Shown here one piece after another: positions 27,223-39,575 of a stretch of 64,000 nt of DNA. This DNA comes from Gaeumannomyces sp. JS-464. Taxonomy: Eukaryota; Ascomycota; Sordariomycetes; Magnaporthales; Magnaporthaceae. Made by a program: the position numbers and the translations under genes. The stretch lies in the NCBI GenBank assembly GCA_002197995.1, contig NGZR01000002.1, forward strand, positions 4,092,001 to 4,156,000, in the 5' to 3' direction. The notes beneath the pieces are model-generated. The model was not told the origin of the DNA, did no database searches, and saw only the letters and a list, made by a program, of their open reading frames with translations. Each line of letters starts with the position of its first letter. Position 1 is the stretch's first letter.

Positions 27223-28695
27223 CTTGGTGTGTCGACCAGTGGGCAGTGAGTGAGCCCGCGAGCTGGCCAAGATGCGCCTGTGGTGGAGGAGTTTCGAATG
27301 CTCTCTTTGATGGCTATCGGGGATTCGAGCAGCCGTCGTTGGCGTCAAAGATGCGCCGTAGTGCAGAGAGAGCCAGAGAGGGTAATAAAGTCAGTCATGT
27401 AGCGTTATGGAGACGGCAGCTTGAGCTGGGCGGCACGAGATAGCCGGGGAGGATGGGCGGTGTCGTCGAGGCTTCGGCTTCTCTGCCACTGGTAGTTGTT
27501 CAACGAGTGTTCCGCGGTGTCGCCTGGAAGGGCAAAGAATGTGTCGGCTCTTGTATACGCAGGTATTCGTCAAACAGCAAGAAGAAGACCACAAAGGTCT
27601 TGTAAGACCTGGTCTGGGCGAGCCCGGTGTCTGGTCTGCCTGTATCACCGGGCGGCTGGGTGTGATCGCCTAGGTCGCCGAGGTGGGTTGTTGTTTGCCG
27701 TAGCCAAGGGCTCCAATGTGCTCCCGCAAAGCGCCGTGAAGCGTGCAGTGGCGATGAGATCTGGTCATGATGGGACGGCGAGCGAGTGACGGAGCACGCC
27801 AGGCAGGGCTGTACCTGCCCGGGGAGCGAGCAGACCCGGATGCGCATGTGCCCTTAGCCGACTTTTGATGGTCGTCTGCCTTCCTCTCAGGGTGGCGTGT
27901 CCATCCGCGCCTGCTGTCTCCAGCTGCTCGCATCGAGGCGCCTGGATTTGCGCACCTGCCTAAAGGTAAGAACATACCTACTCCAAGAGGTGCCCAATTT
28001 TCCTCGTCATCGAGTCAGCCATAGAGCAGTGCCAAAATGGGGAAGTCGCTCAAACGCCGGGATCTTTGAGATGTCTTCGCCTTCGGGCAGCTCTCGCGAC
28101 ACTCCTGCATAGCCGTCATTATCCAGGTACAATGGCCCATCTCGTCAAGGCACGTACCCGAAGGGCGACCCGGTCCGTAATCAAATCTCGGAGCCGATTC
28201 CTGGGATTCGGACGGCTGCCTGCATGATAGCAGGCACAAGAATCAGCTTTGACTGCGATCGATGGCCCTGCGCCACCAAACATGATTCCCATGGAAGTGA
28301 ATTGCTAGGCTCTTGGATACCCAGGCACCTAGGTAGCCATCCTAGCAAACAACCTGCCCGCCTGGCCATCTTCTCTTTCTATCCGCCGGGTGAGAGAGAC
28401 ATCGGATAGGCCAAGTTACACCATCTCGTCACACGACCTGAAAGTGCTGCCCGGGTGAGAATCGAGGTGACATGCCTCGTCCATATTGATGGAAGATATC
28501 GACACACATGCTCTCCTGGCTGATGAAACACAGCCGATCTAACACTAGATGGACACACACCCCCTTTTCATCTGTAGAATCAAAATACCTATTGAGCCAA
28601 AAATGCATATATACATCCACTTAGACATCGCATCGCGTCACATACGTACCTAGCCGTAACTCTACACTTGAGAGATTGAGAATTGTGCGCATCTC
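27223..28695. other. Tyrosinase upstream region and RPA2 3' flank
   Basis: 1.5 kb without a supported gene. A CACCTAGGTAGCC element sits at 28326-28338. The small open frames on both strands lack recognisable domains. Confidence 0.5.
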
Positions 28696-31600
28696 TTAAT
28701 ACGAGGGCGGCAGCGCCACGGCCGAGCCTCCGACGTGGAAACCGTCGACACCTGCTTGCCTCATCGGGCCCTTCCTCGGCGCGTCCTTGGGGTCTACCCT
28801 GTATTTCAGCTTGACGCCCATGGCCGCTAGTTCCACGTCTAGAAACTTGAGCGCGCCAGGCACCACCACCAGAGTTGTGTTGTCGCCACCGATCCACTGA
28901 TTCCCCTGTCCGTCCTCCCAGATCTCGCCATCCAGCTTTGCCACATCCACGTCGTCGTTCAGTCTATCCAAGCGCGTTGCGCAGCCGCGGCACCTCACCG
29001 TGTTGATCTTTCGCTTGCCAACAAACGGCGACACCGTCGGCTGCACCGACAGGAACGTCCCGCAGGTTCGGCAGATCCATGACCTCGAGTAGTCGGAGCA
29101 GTTGAGGAGCCGGTCCTGCAGCAGGAACGCCGTCCCATGGGCCAGCAGCGCATCGCGCTCCATCTCACCTACACGGATACCACCGCCTCGCTTCCTTCCC
29201 TTGATGGGCTGTCCAGTCGTCGGAACGACGGGACCAGTTGTCCGCACCTGGAACTTGTCGTTCACCATGTGCCTCAGCCGCTGGTAGTAGACCACTCCGA
29301 TGTAGATATCCGCCGCAAATTCCTGCCCCGTGATGCCCGAGTACATGGGCTCGTTTCCATGGTAGTTGTAGCCGGCCTTCATAAGCTGGTGTCCAAAGTA
29401 CTCGGCCGCCGTGTCGTCCTCGTCAAACCTGAAGGGTGTCGAGTCCTGCGCTAGCCCGTGCAGCGCCCCCGACTTCCCTGCCAGCGACTCGACAAACATG
29501 CCAATGGTCATTCGGGACGGGAAGGCGTGCGGGTTGATAATAACGTCTGGCTGCATCCCCGACTCGGAGAAGGGCATGTCGATCATGGGCCACTTCTGCG
29601 ATGCCACACCCTTTTGCCCGTGACGCGACGAGAACTTGTCGCCAATGATGGGCGACCGGGGTATCCTGAACTTTATGGAGACGGTCTGTAGGGGCTCCGT
29701 TCCATTCTCGTTGCCGATCAGGCGCACCTCCTCGATATAGGCCGTCTCCGAGTCCTTGTACTTTTCAAAGTGCGTGATGCCATCTCGGTTGAGGAGCTGG
29801 TCGCTATAGTCTGCCGAGACGGTGTGCCACGCCGCAATCACATCTCCTTCCTTGACCTCGCGGCCGACCCAGGGAAGCCCGTCTTCGTCTAGCATCTCCC
29901 GCTGCCATCCTTTGACCGCGCTGGTTGGGGCGAATCCGAACAGCTTCGTCACATGCTTTGTCGAGCGGGTTCGGGAATCATCCTTGAGCGTGATCTTCTT
30001 AGTCTTGTAGATAGTCCCGTGCCCGAAGCCACGTTCATGAGCCGACTTGTTGATAATCATAGCGTCGTCCATGTCGTATCCCGTGTAAGAGATGACGGCA
30101 ACTACGGCGTTTGTCCCGTTGGGGAAATTGTCGAATCCGTACTCGTTATGCAAGGGCGCGCGCACGATAGGGGTCTGGCCGGTCTGGAGGCGGTACATCT
30201 TGTTGTCGGTTCGGTGGCGCAGAGCGGCGCCGGGGGTGCCCATCGTTTGTTTACCCATCTGGCACTGGTACATGTTTCGAGGGGACTGGTTGAAGTCGGA
30301 AAACGGCGTCATGTTGGCGAGGATGGAGAGCATGTTGGTCGGATCGAACTCGACGTGAGTCGACTCCCCAGAGACGATCTCGGGTTCGGTGCAGGCAATA
30401 AACATGTACGGCTGCTCCTGAGTCCCACGAAATCTTCCTTCTCCAGGGGTAAATACTTGACGGGCCTGACCATTCTTGAGGCCTGCGACGCCATGTAAAT
30501 TCCAGGGTACGTCCCGCCGTTTGATGGGGGACTAGCCCGATCTCGAGCTCGACTGGCACCCCATGTGATCCCTCAACCTTCCAGTAAGCGCGCAGAGTGT
30601 CAGCGATTCTGCGCGACTGCCCGGGGCTGCACCACCCAGGATCTTGCCGTCCAGCATCACGACCACGCTCTCCTCTGTAGCAGCTGACGACGTATTGACG
30701 ACGCCGAGCTCTGCGGCGAGCCTGGGGATGGCCGAAACATTGACGCTGTCCGTCATGATCTTGCACTTGTGGGCAAGGTGGTTCAGAAGACCACAGGGCG
30801 AACCATCGGGGTGTGAACAGGGCAGAGGAAGCCCCAGGACTCGGGGAGCAGTTTTCTGACTGTCGTCGTCTTGAGCTGCGCGAAGAAACTACCACGATGG
30901 ACCATGCGGAAGTGGCTGATGAAACGCAAAAAGTTGAGTTTCTCCGCGACCACGACGAATCCTGAAGTCTGCTGCAAGTCCAAACCTGACGGGCTCTGGA
31001 GGTTGCCGGTGGACAGGAAGTACTCTAGACTGTTTCCAATATTCTCGTTGGTTTTCCTGAAGATGTTGGCTGGGAAGTCCTTGGCAAATGACGCCGAGGT
31101 GAATGTGTTCGCCGGAGACCTCCTATTATAGTCGCGGAGAACGAGGCGAAGGTGGGTGTTAAGTAGCTCCTCCAAGCGCTCCCTCAGAATCATGCCGTAC
31201 AGAAATCCCCCGAGAAGGATCTCCTGGTTCTGGACCGCGTCGGGGTTGTCGACGGCGCACTCGCCAGCAACCAAGGCGTACAGCTTCCTCATCATGGCGA
31301 GCAGCATGCGCAACTTGTCCGAGTCCTGCTGCTCTGTGACGTCGACACTCCCGAGGTGCACCAGCACGATCTTGCGGAGGAACTCAGTGCCTACTTCGTA
31401 GTGAGACATGGTTTCCGGGACGCCCAGAACGACCCGGAACTTCTCCCAGATACGCCCGCGTCTTAGACTTGCTGTACAGACCATAGGCCTTGTACGTTCG
31501 CAGCAGCAGCTCCACACGATCTGTCAGGAACGAGTTCTCTACGCCCTTGGAACCAGGCGGGCCGCAGAGCCCCTCGAAAATCTCCCTGTCGTTGGTCTCG

Positions 31601-32485
31601 ACGAGTGCCTTGAGGATCATCATGACGGGCACGAGGTACTCGTTTTTCCTCCACGAGAATCTGAAGGTGACGTTTCCGTCATTGAGGTAGTGGAGAACAT
31701 TGGTCTGCGAGGTCTCGTCCGGCCGCACGCACCGCATTATGATGCCGTACGGCGTATATGAAGGCCCTCGGTTCTGGAAGCTGGGGCGGTTAATGGCCAG
31801 GGGGAAGTTTCTCCGGTTGAGCAGAAGCAGCCGGATAATCTTCTCGTTGCCGTTGACGATGAAATAGCCGCCTAGCTCCTCACTCTCCTCCTTGCGCTCC
31901 ACAAGTTGGGCTGGAGAGTTCCCTTCGAGATGGCATCTGTTTGACTGGCAAAGGTGTGAGCAAAAGCAGAGCGGCGCCCCCGTGGAGGAGCAGCGAAAGG
32001 CGAGCCTGGCTCACCTTGGTCATGATGGGCATCTGGCCAATCTCGCGCACGAACTCCTGAGGCTCTTCATCGTTGATCTGGAACTCGAAAGTGGCAGAAA
32101 GCTTTCCTCTGTATGTGGCATGGCGCTCCCTGCACTCGGCGGGGAAGATCTCGCGAGTCCGTGCCGACTTGTTTGTCACAGGGACATACGACTTCTGCAG
32201 ATTGACACTCTTGTACCGCACAGTAAGCCGATTCCTCTGGGCAAGGGGTGTCCTCGCATCGCCGTCGAAGTAGAGCCTGGTGCCAATGTCGGCGATCGCA
32301 TGGTCTATGAGACCGGGGCGCCCGTCGTCTCTGAAAAGAGCATTGAAAGATTCGATGTGGGGGTTAACGGCATTCTGCAGAGCAGGGTATGCCGAATGGT
32401 CCGTGGGAGGGTTCCGGAACAGATTCTCGCGGCGGAGAGTGTTGTATTCGTGGTCCCATTGCGTGCTCGTCGCGGTCGGCGCCAT
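28696..32485 (-). CDS. RPA2: DNA-directed RNA polymerase I, second largest subunit
   Basis: This is the beta-like core subunit of nucleolar RNA polymerase I, which makes the large rRNA precursor. The N-terminus reads WDHEYNTLRRENLFRNPP. It continues with the lobe and fork regions (YFIVNGNEKIIRLLLLNRRN), the hybrid-binding region (EYGFDNFPNGTNAVVAVIS, GYDMDDAMIINKSAHERG, IPRSPIIGDKFSSRHGQKG) and a C-terminal CxxC...CxxC zinc site (CRTCGTF...CRGCATR). One intron is at 31945-32014. Six bases appear lost, each in a short homopolymer, near 31441 (two), 30809, 30635, 30526 and 30425. Restoring them gives about 1241 residues, in line with the family. An essential gene with this many breaks argues strongly for sequence error. 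The ATG at 32485 sits in a good context (CAAGATGG); one at 32578 would add 31 residues. Confidence 0.95.
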
Positions 32486-32764
32486 CTTGACGTCGCCGAG
32501 TCGGCTGGTCGGTTCGGTTGGAGGAGGGGCCACTGGGCGGCCAAATGGATGGTCGCCGGGAGGCTTAGGGCGCCTCACGATGCCAACGAATAAACTTGCA
32601 GTGCGTGCGCTGCATGCGAGTCTGGCTAGTTGCTGAGTCTAGGGGTGTGAGGCGTAGATCGCATGTCCCGTTGGCTCAGAGAAGCCAAAGAAAAAAAACA
32701 AGAGAGCTCGGTATGTCGGTTTGGGTGCGCCCCGCCCAATTGTGACCAGGCACAGCAGTCGAGG

Positions 32765-32790
32765 AAAAAAAAAAAGAAAAAAAAAAAAAA
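32765..32790 (+). repeat. Poly-A tract
   Basis: Eleven A, one G, fourteen A, just upstream of RPA2, followed by two GATAAAGATAACGATAAA-like repeats. Confidence 0.9.
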
Positions 32791-34515
32791 GTTCACGATA
32801 AAGATAACGATAAAGATAACTTACATCAATACCCGCCCGCACCCCGACAGGGTCCGGTCGCTCCACTGAGCCACCTACAGCCGGCTCCGTGGCCAGAGTT
32901 CCGTCTCAAAAAGGGAAAACAGCCTGCACCCACAACACCTACACACACATACAATACACAAACACCCAGTTCGTAGAGATACGAGGAAGCATACCCCGAA
33001 TACCTACCTATGTGCTGAGTTTCACACGCTTGCTTTGTGATACCTTTAGCCCTGAACAGGATGCAAAGGAAGGTGTCCAACAAAAAAAAACTCGCAGGCA
33101 AGTGTGGACAGCAGCAAGAAAGCCCCGCCAGAAGGAAGGAGATGGGAGACCTAGGGATGTAGACACAAATACGGCAAAATGGTAGGCATGGACAACGAAG
33201 AAAGAGAGAAGAGAGATTGACGCGGCTGTTGGGGCGGAACCGAGTCTGGTCTAGAGTTTGGCCTGCTGCCTCTTGCTCCATCTTGGTTGGGCGGAGGCTG
33301 ATGTGTTTTGCATTTCCCAGACCGCCGACCCGGCCCAGTTTCCGGCCGCTGCAGTAACGATGCCGCCCGGCGCGTCCACTCGTTGGCAGGCGGATCGCGA
33401 GGTCGCATGAGGCCAACCAAGCCAGACCAGAGGCGCTTGCGGCCTTTTTCTGCCCCCAACGCCACCGCCGACCAGGCATGGGCATCGAACCTTTTACGAT
33501 AAGGGATACACCGATTCCGCAGCCGGCCGGGCCTTGCCTTGCATGGGTCGGCGGGTTTGGTCAAGGGCCAGAGGCCGGACGGAGAGCCTTCTGGTAGACT
33601 CGCGGGAGAGGGTACAGTGGCTGCCGAGTGCGCTATCACTCTTTGAGAGTTTGTAATCCCTCCCTCCAGCTCCAGCTGCTCGTTCCTTTGTCCTTCCAAT
33701 TCCGTGTCGATTTCCCCTCCAGTTACTTGGCCTATCGGATTTCGAAGCCCTCGTCGCCCGGCCCCTACAAGCTCCTAACCGACAAACTCCCTCAGGGGCG
33801 TAGGTGTCATTGGCGCGTGGAGAGATGCGCACCTTGGCAGTAGGCAGTCCAGCACTTCCAGGGAGCACGGTGGTGGTCTGCTTGCCTAAGCGGCGCCGCC
33901 GTCGAGGGATCTGCATCGTTCTTCCGGTAACAACCTGGCAGGCTCGCCGGTCAAACAAGATGTTCTGGAGCAGACAGACCAGGAAGCTCCGCCGAAGAGG
34001 AGAAAATGTAGGGCACAGACGAATCAACACCCAGGCGGGACCTGGACCTGGGTAGGGTGAATTCAGACTGGCTCGGGCAGCTCAATGTGGACCTCTCCAG
34101 TGCCGCTCTCCCTACAGGCGCGGACTTGCATGGGCCCAACATGTGCTACCGCTTGTGCGGTGCGTGAAATGAGGGACCCATTCGTGCCATTGCACCAGGC
34201 ATTGATAATGGATGATGCGCGGGAACTCCCCAGGAGACTAAAAACCCCACCGCTTGTGCATGCTTTGCATCTGCCACCTGCCCCTAGCACCGAGCACTCC
34301 CAAAAAACGGGCATTGCCCAGGCACATGCCTGCCAGCCTGCCTTCTCCTCCGCCGCTATCCTCCCTCCCCGTTACTTTCGCCGCAGCGCTTCTCACGCGG
34401 ACGGGCGACCAAAGACAGCCGTGTGGCCCGCAAACCTACATATTCCGTCTAGACAGGCTGCCTGCCCCCTGGCGATGCGCCGCGCTCCTCCTCCTCCTCC
34501 GCTGCCCTTGTCTCT

Positions 34516-34569
34516 CTCCTCCTCCCTTGTCTGCTCCTCCTCCCTTGTCTGCTCCTCCTCCCTTGTCTG
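34516..34569 (+). repeat. 18-bp minisatellite, three perfect copies
   Basis: The unit CTCCTCCTCCCTTGTCTG is repeated three times without mismatch and followed by a partial copy (CTCCTC). It lies about 1.4 kb upstream of ARL8 in a pyrimidine-rich region. Confidence 0.95.
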
Positions 34570-34722
34570 CTCCTCAGCACTTGCATGTTGTTTGTCTCGT
34601 CCGACCCCCGTCCGACCGGTCGACCTGTCAACAGCTCACCGCGGCGGCCGACCCGACCCTGCTGCCGCTATTGGCCGCCTTGCGCTGGACCTGATCCATC
34701 TTTCCCTCCCGCCCTTTTTGGG

Positions 34723-34764
34723 GTGTGTGTGTGTGTCTGTGTGCGTGCGTTGTGTGGGTGTGTG
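34723..34764 (+). repeat. Imperfect GT dinucleotide repeat
   Basis: A GT-rich run of about 40 bases with occasional C interruptions; a potential Z-DNA-forming or length-variable microsatellite. Confidence 0.8.
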
Positions 34765-35991
34765 GCCCTTTCAACACGGCCGCTCTGCTTTCTCTTTTGG
34801 TGCCAGCCCCGCGCGGCCAGAGGCGTCTTTAATTCTTTGGTTATTATTATTATTTATTTATTTTCTCTCTCGTCGGTTGGCAGCTTGCACTCCTCCTCAA
34901 CCGCTGCAGCCTCTCCTAGGGAGCCGTTTCCAGCTTGATCCGGTCCTCCCCAAAAGCTGCGTAGCCTCGGGGAGGGCCAGGGGGCTGTGAGTACTTAAAG
35001 CTGCGCAGGGAGGGTAGGTTCTACAGAAAACAAAGCTCCCGTTGCATGTTCCTCCTCCCCGTCGTTTGAGGAGCACAAGGCTTTCGTCCAAGACAACGAC
35101 CTGCCGACACGGTTCAATCGACGCCAGCAAAATCCTTGTCCAGTCATCTTCAACCCGCGCTAGCTGCCCTTCCAACCTACCACCTGCAATCTTGCCTCCT
35201 GCCTTACCCCAATTACCAACCCGGGTTCCCTGGAATCCAACCTCCATCATACTCCATACCAATTCTCGCCTTCCTACCGAGAGCCACGGACTGCAACAAC
35301 TTGGCTTGTGGCAGCAGCTCCCACGCCTTATTGTCACCCACATTCTCGGTATCTTTTAGTGTCGTTTCTTTTTTGCGCCCAGACCACGGTCGTCATTTGG
35401 CAGTCGTCCATCGTCCAGCCGTTGGAGGCCAGCGACAACCCGAAGCTAGCCCCTCGTGGCACCCCTGAGCGCGCTGCCCCGGCTGTTGGCGTCGCCATCC
35501 AAAGTCAACCACGAAATACACACGGCGCCGACTGAGAACGGTGTTTTTTTCTTTTCTTTTTCGGCTACCGTTGTCGCAGAGAGACGAAACAAAAATTACT
35601 GCAAAAGTCGCATCCCCGTGGGGTCAGGATATCACAAGACCACCGTCGACAGTGGTTTGGGGGGAGAGTCGCCTGCCCACCTCTGCCTCTCAGCCTATCT
35701 ATCTACCAGTCCAGGTAGGTAGCATTTGCACCTACGACCGCAGCTTTTCTGGTATCCGACCAACCCCGTCGGCTCGTGTGACACCGGACGTCACCGGCAC
35801 CTACCCGCCGTGCTCCTGCCGCCGACGTCCGCCTGCAGCTTATTTATTGGCGCACTCCCCGGGTTCGCCTCAAGAGGAACCGTCCTCAGTGTCAACCCGC
35901 CCGCAGGGGAGGCTCGCCGGGACTCCCCACTTTTCGACCATCTCCCTGGTTGTCCGTGCGGCTCCCCAAAGAAACCATACCCGCCGCCGCC

Positions 35992-36827
35992 ATGGCTTCG
36001 ATAATTAGGGGCCTCTACGACTGGCTTCTCAGGACGTTCTGGTGCGTCTACTCCTCTGCCTCGAATTTGATTTTTCTCGCTCGACCAGTGGCCTTGTCCC
36101 ATGGCGGACACCTCGAATGTTGACACATACCCCAACTCAGGGCAACCGAGATGGACGTCACTATGATCGGACTACAAAATGCAGGCAAGACATCACTACT
36201 CCGCGTTCTTTCGGTGAGTTTCTTCGCACACTAAACAAAACTCTCATCCGGCGCGCCTCTGAGCCATGACGACTGATAACTGCTGCTTCTTGGCCTGAAC
36301 CAGGGATCCGAGTTCACGCTCGAGTATGTTGACCCAGACCCCCTCCACTGTTTTCATGTCTATCGTGTATCGTCCCATCCCGCCTCGTGACCCCTTCAAG
36401 AGACCTTGCTGATATCGTGATATAGCACGATACCGACTGTTGGGTTCAGCCTGAAGAAGGTGCAGCGAGGGCACGTCACAATGAAGTGCTGGGATATGGG
36501 TGGCCAGGAGCGGTTTCGCGGTATGTGGGAGAGGTATTGTCGAGGGGTGACGGCGATTCTTTTCATCGTGGACGTCGCGGACTTTGAACAAATACCGGTA
36601 GCAAAGCAGCAACTCCACGCCCTGATGAGTAACGAGTCGCTCGTGGGCATCCCGCTGCTGGTGCTCGGCAACAAGACCGACCTGGACGAGAAGCTGACGG
36701 TCGACGAGCTGATCGACGCGCTGGATCTCAAGGGGATCAACACGCGCGAGGTATCGTGCTACGCGCCAAGGAGGAGACGAACCTGGACGCCGTCATCCAG
36801 TGGTTGATGAGGTACTCGAACAGATGA
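35992..36827 (+). CDS. ARL8: ARF-like small GTPase ARL8, one frame offset near the C-terminus
   Basis: ARL8 recruits kinesin adaptors and tethers to lysosomes or vacuoles in animals; in fungi it probably marks vacuoles or endosomes. Exons: 35992-36041, 36141-36213, 36304-36323 (20 bases), 36426-36827. The N-terminus is an amphipathic helix (MASIIRGLYDWLLRTFW) in place of a myristoylation glycine, a hallmark of ARL8. GTPase motifs are GLQNAGKTSL (P-loop), TIPTVGF (switch I), WDMGGQERF (switch II) and LGNKTDL. MWERYCRGVTAI is also ARL8-type. After REVSCY the frame shifts near 36763 and resumes as AKEETNLDAVIQWLMRYSNR, ending at 36827. Family members have GIS between CY and AKEE, so about seven bases (or one) seem lost. 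ERF replaces the usual PRF in switch II. Confidence 0.92.
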
Positions 36828-39575
36828 GGGCGAGGGAAGGAACATGCGCGACATCCTGTTCATGTGTCCTCTCTTTCTTGTCCTCCTTCTTTTGGGTACG
36901 GCGTTCGTTTTTTTTTTGTCTCCAGTGTTTTTGTCACCCCCTTGCTGTGGCGTCAATCCGCATCTTCCTTTTCTTTGCTTCCCGTTTCTTTTTTCCCTCC
37001 CGCCATGCCCTTACCCTTTTCTTTGGGCATCGGACACACCGCACACTCGACCCAGACGGCAGGGCCTCGGCGAATCTCGCCAGCCTGCGGAATTCCCGGA
37101 CATTGGAGTTTAACGAAGTTGATGAGGCACGGGTAACAAGACGATATAATGAATGGCCGGCAACGACCTCAATAAATACCTATTTTGCACCATGGCGCGC
37201 GGCTGGGGTTCCATAAGAAACGCAGGGTTGCAGATGAGTGTTCGCAGTCAGTCACAGTATCGCCCGTCGTTTATCTCGTACCGAAATGTCGCACATGATG
37301 CTGTGTGTATACTTGACATATTGCTGGGTGGTGTGTTTGATCAAGGAATCTAGCAGCGGTGGGTTTCTCCACGTTTGGGGTATCGCGGGTGTGTAAGGAA
37401 AGGGATCAAAGGATTAAAAAGCGCGACCCGCTGGCAGGAAGCCAGGACGAGAAGAGCGAAGAGAGGGAGGGAAAAACAAAGCCAGCGGATCAACGGGGAA
37501 GCGGTAGTATTTGACTGAACCGGTCTGATGCATTGCCAACTCAACGCAGCATACCCAGCGAGACGTGGGCGCGGTGATTGGCTGCGCATCGCGGCAGAGA
37601 GCAGCCGTGCAGCGACAGCGTGGCCTGGGCTGGCGGTCGTGGAGGGGCCGGGCAGGCCCAATCGCGGCACGCAAGCTCGGCGGATTGGTTCGGCGGGGCA
37701 CAGTAGGCAGGGAAAGGCATCCCAAGGCTTCGACAGATGGCGTCGAACTCAATCCCACGGCCTCGGATGGGATCGATCGATCCTCTAGGGGCTATAGTTG
37801 GAACGGGGCTGGCGCGTGGGGTGCTTCTCGTGCCCGATGGACGCCAGTCGTTTTTTTTTTTTTAGGGGACGCAACGCAACATCCAGGGAGCGACACATGC
37901 TCGTCCAAGCTCGTCGTTTTTCATGTTCATTCTCGGCCTGAAACATTCGAGATGCCCGGCAGCACATTCCCCCGCGTCGGCATCAACATTGGTCGAACAT
38001 GACGGATGGGAGTGTGTCAGCGCCCGAGAGGCCTCGCCCAAAATCGTTTCCTCCTTGAGACACGAATGGAACCTCGACAACAAGTCCAGAATGGCCTTTT
38101 ACGCGTACATAGGCAAGGGTCTTTTGACTTTTGAGCTTGGGCATGCTACCGGGCTGTCATCCCGATATGGCCCGCCCAGACGGGGCTCGCGCTATGTTTA
38201 GACAGAAGGTAGGGCTTTCTTCTAGAGGCCCGCGAGAGCCGGACCCTGAAAAGACACTTTGCAAAACTATCTATGATCCGTCTGGTGTAGGTCTCGGCCA
38301 TTTTCCTTGACGGGCAAGAATGCGAGACGATATGTCGGTTGCTTCTATCTGCGTTCCGGACAATGGGGTCCGGCTCCCTCAAACACCCAGCCGGCCAGCA
38401 GCCGGCCAGCCCTATCCGGTCAGCTCGAAACCCATCGAAACCCCAAGTTCAGGGACATGGTGATGCAGAGCCCCCAGCCACACTGGGTTGCGTGGTGGGG
38501 AGAGCATCGGGTGACGGGCGATAACAACCCGACAAAGCTCAGCAGGAGGCATGCAAGAAAATAAGCATCGCCGGTGATGGAGGAACACGCATCACGGGTT
38601 GACAGCGTGTGAACTGTTGCTTCCGGTCGCGTTGCTGGTAGTGTCTGTTTTCTGGTCGACAATACGAAAACACCGCCACTCGAGATTTGGAAGCCGGCCC
38701 CATTGTGCACGCGCGGCCCAGGCGAACAGAGTCAGTTGGTGGACTTGCCAAGCCTGGAAAGGCCAGGCCCCCCCAGGCCCTTTGAAATCCGCCACCCCGG
38801 CCTTTCCCAAAACGGGGAGCTGGCAAAAATCAAAAATACAAGCGGGCAGCATCGAGTGGGCTTTTTGGCTCCTCCTCTGGCAGAGGCCAAGGCCACGCAA
38901 CGCCGAGAAAATGGACGGGCACAAAGGCGAATCGGGTCTCAGACCCCGGTCGGGGTTCGAGGTTGGCAGCCCCTCACTGTGCGGTCCCAGAGAGAAACAC
39001 GGAAACGAATTGCCAGCGCAGTGGAATCCATGGCTGAGTGCTTTTTCGGGAGCCCAGTGAGGTCGCAACGCAGAACTCGGCCGATCTCCCGCCAAGACAG
39101 CGCGCCATCCATGTCATTCAAAGTGGTGGGTAACACCTCTTGGCAAAGTCGGCTGTTTGTGTGCCCGTGGCTTTTTGTTTTAAACCCCCCAGCTCCTCAT
39201 CCTTCCTGGTCGCTCTTGCCTGTTTGCAGTTTTCCATTCATTTGGCCAACCAGCTGCGCCCACCCATTCTACGTGCGACTCTATCAACTTGATCAACGCG
39301 GTATTGTCTCGACACAATCACGAGTGACGTAGGGAGCAACCCAACCTACCTCATCCACGACGAATCAAGCATCCAACACACAGATCAAGACCGGTTCTCT
39401 TGTTGGTCGCCGCACGCCATCCGATCGCCCGTAACCTTCTTGTTCCAAGGCGCATAACCTCCTGCGCCTACTGTTGAGAGGACCGAACGAATCAACGAAC
39501 GAACGAAAGCGCACGCATAGGCGACGCACCACAAATCTGCACACTGCACGGCTGCTGCCGTCGCCTTTTGCAAGG
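36828..39575 (+). other. Intergenic region between ARL8 and the RCR-like gene
   Basis: 2.7 kb. The first 300 bases are T-rich 3' flank. No domain was recognised in any frame, including the minus-strand frames at 37414-37758 and 38592-39095 and the + frame at 38703. The 37855-37863 T run and scattered CT-rich stretches are unremarkable. Confidence 0.5.

Larger units (their letters stand above)
32486..35991 (+). other. Divergent intergenic region between RPA2 and ARL8
   Basis: At 3.5 kb this is the longest gene-free stretch here. It holds A-rich (32765-32790), CA-rich (about 32925-32965), CT minisatellite (34516-34569), GT-rich (34723-34764) and TTA/TTTA-rich (34841-34863) blocks. The part from about 34250 to 35990 is strongly pyrimidine-rich on the + strand, consistent with a long ARL8 promoter or leader. 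A 301-codon frame at 34085 is composed mostly of these repeats and is not convincing. Confidence 0.55.

Noticed and set aside
34085..34990. 301-codon open frame upstream of ARL8
   Set aside because: Built from CT and GT repeats, with no conserved segment; more likely promoter or leader.
36745..36827. A small extra intron explaining the ARL8 frame break
   Set aside because: No GT and AG pair fits between REVSCY and AKEETN; the interval is too short.
38592..39095. Possible gene in the ARL8 to RCR-like spacer
   Set aside because: Overlapping frames on both strands of similar length and no domain; composition explains them.
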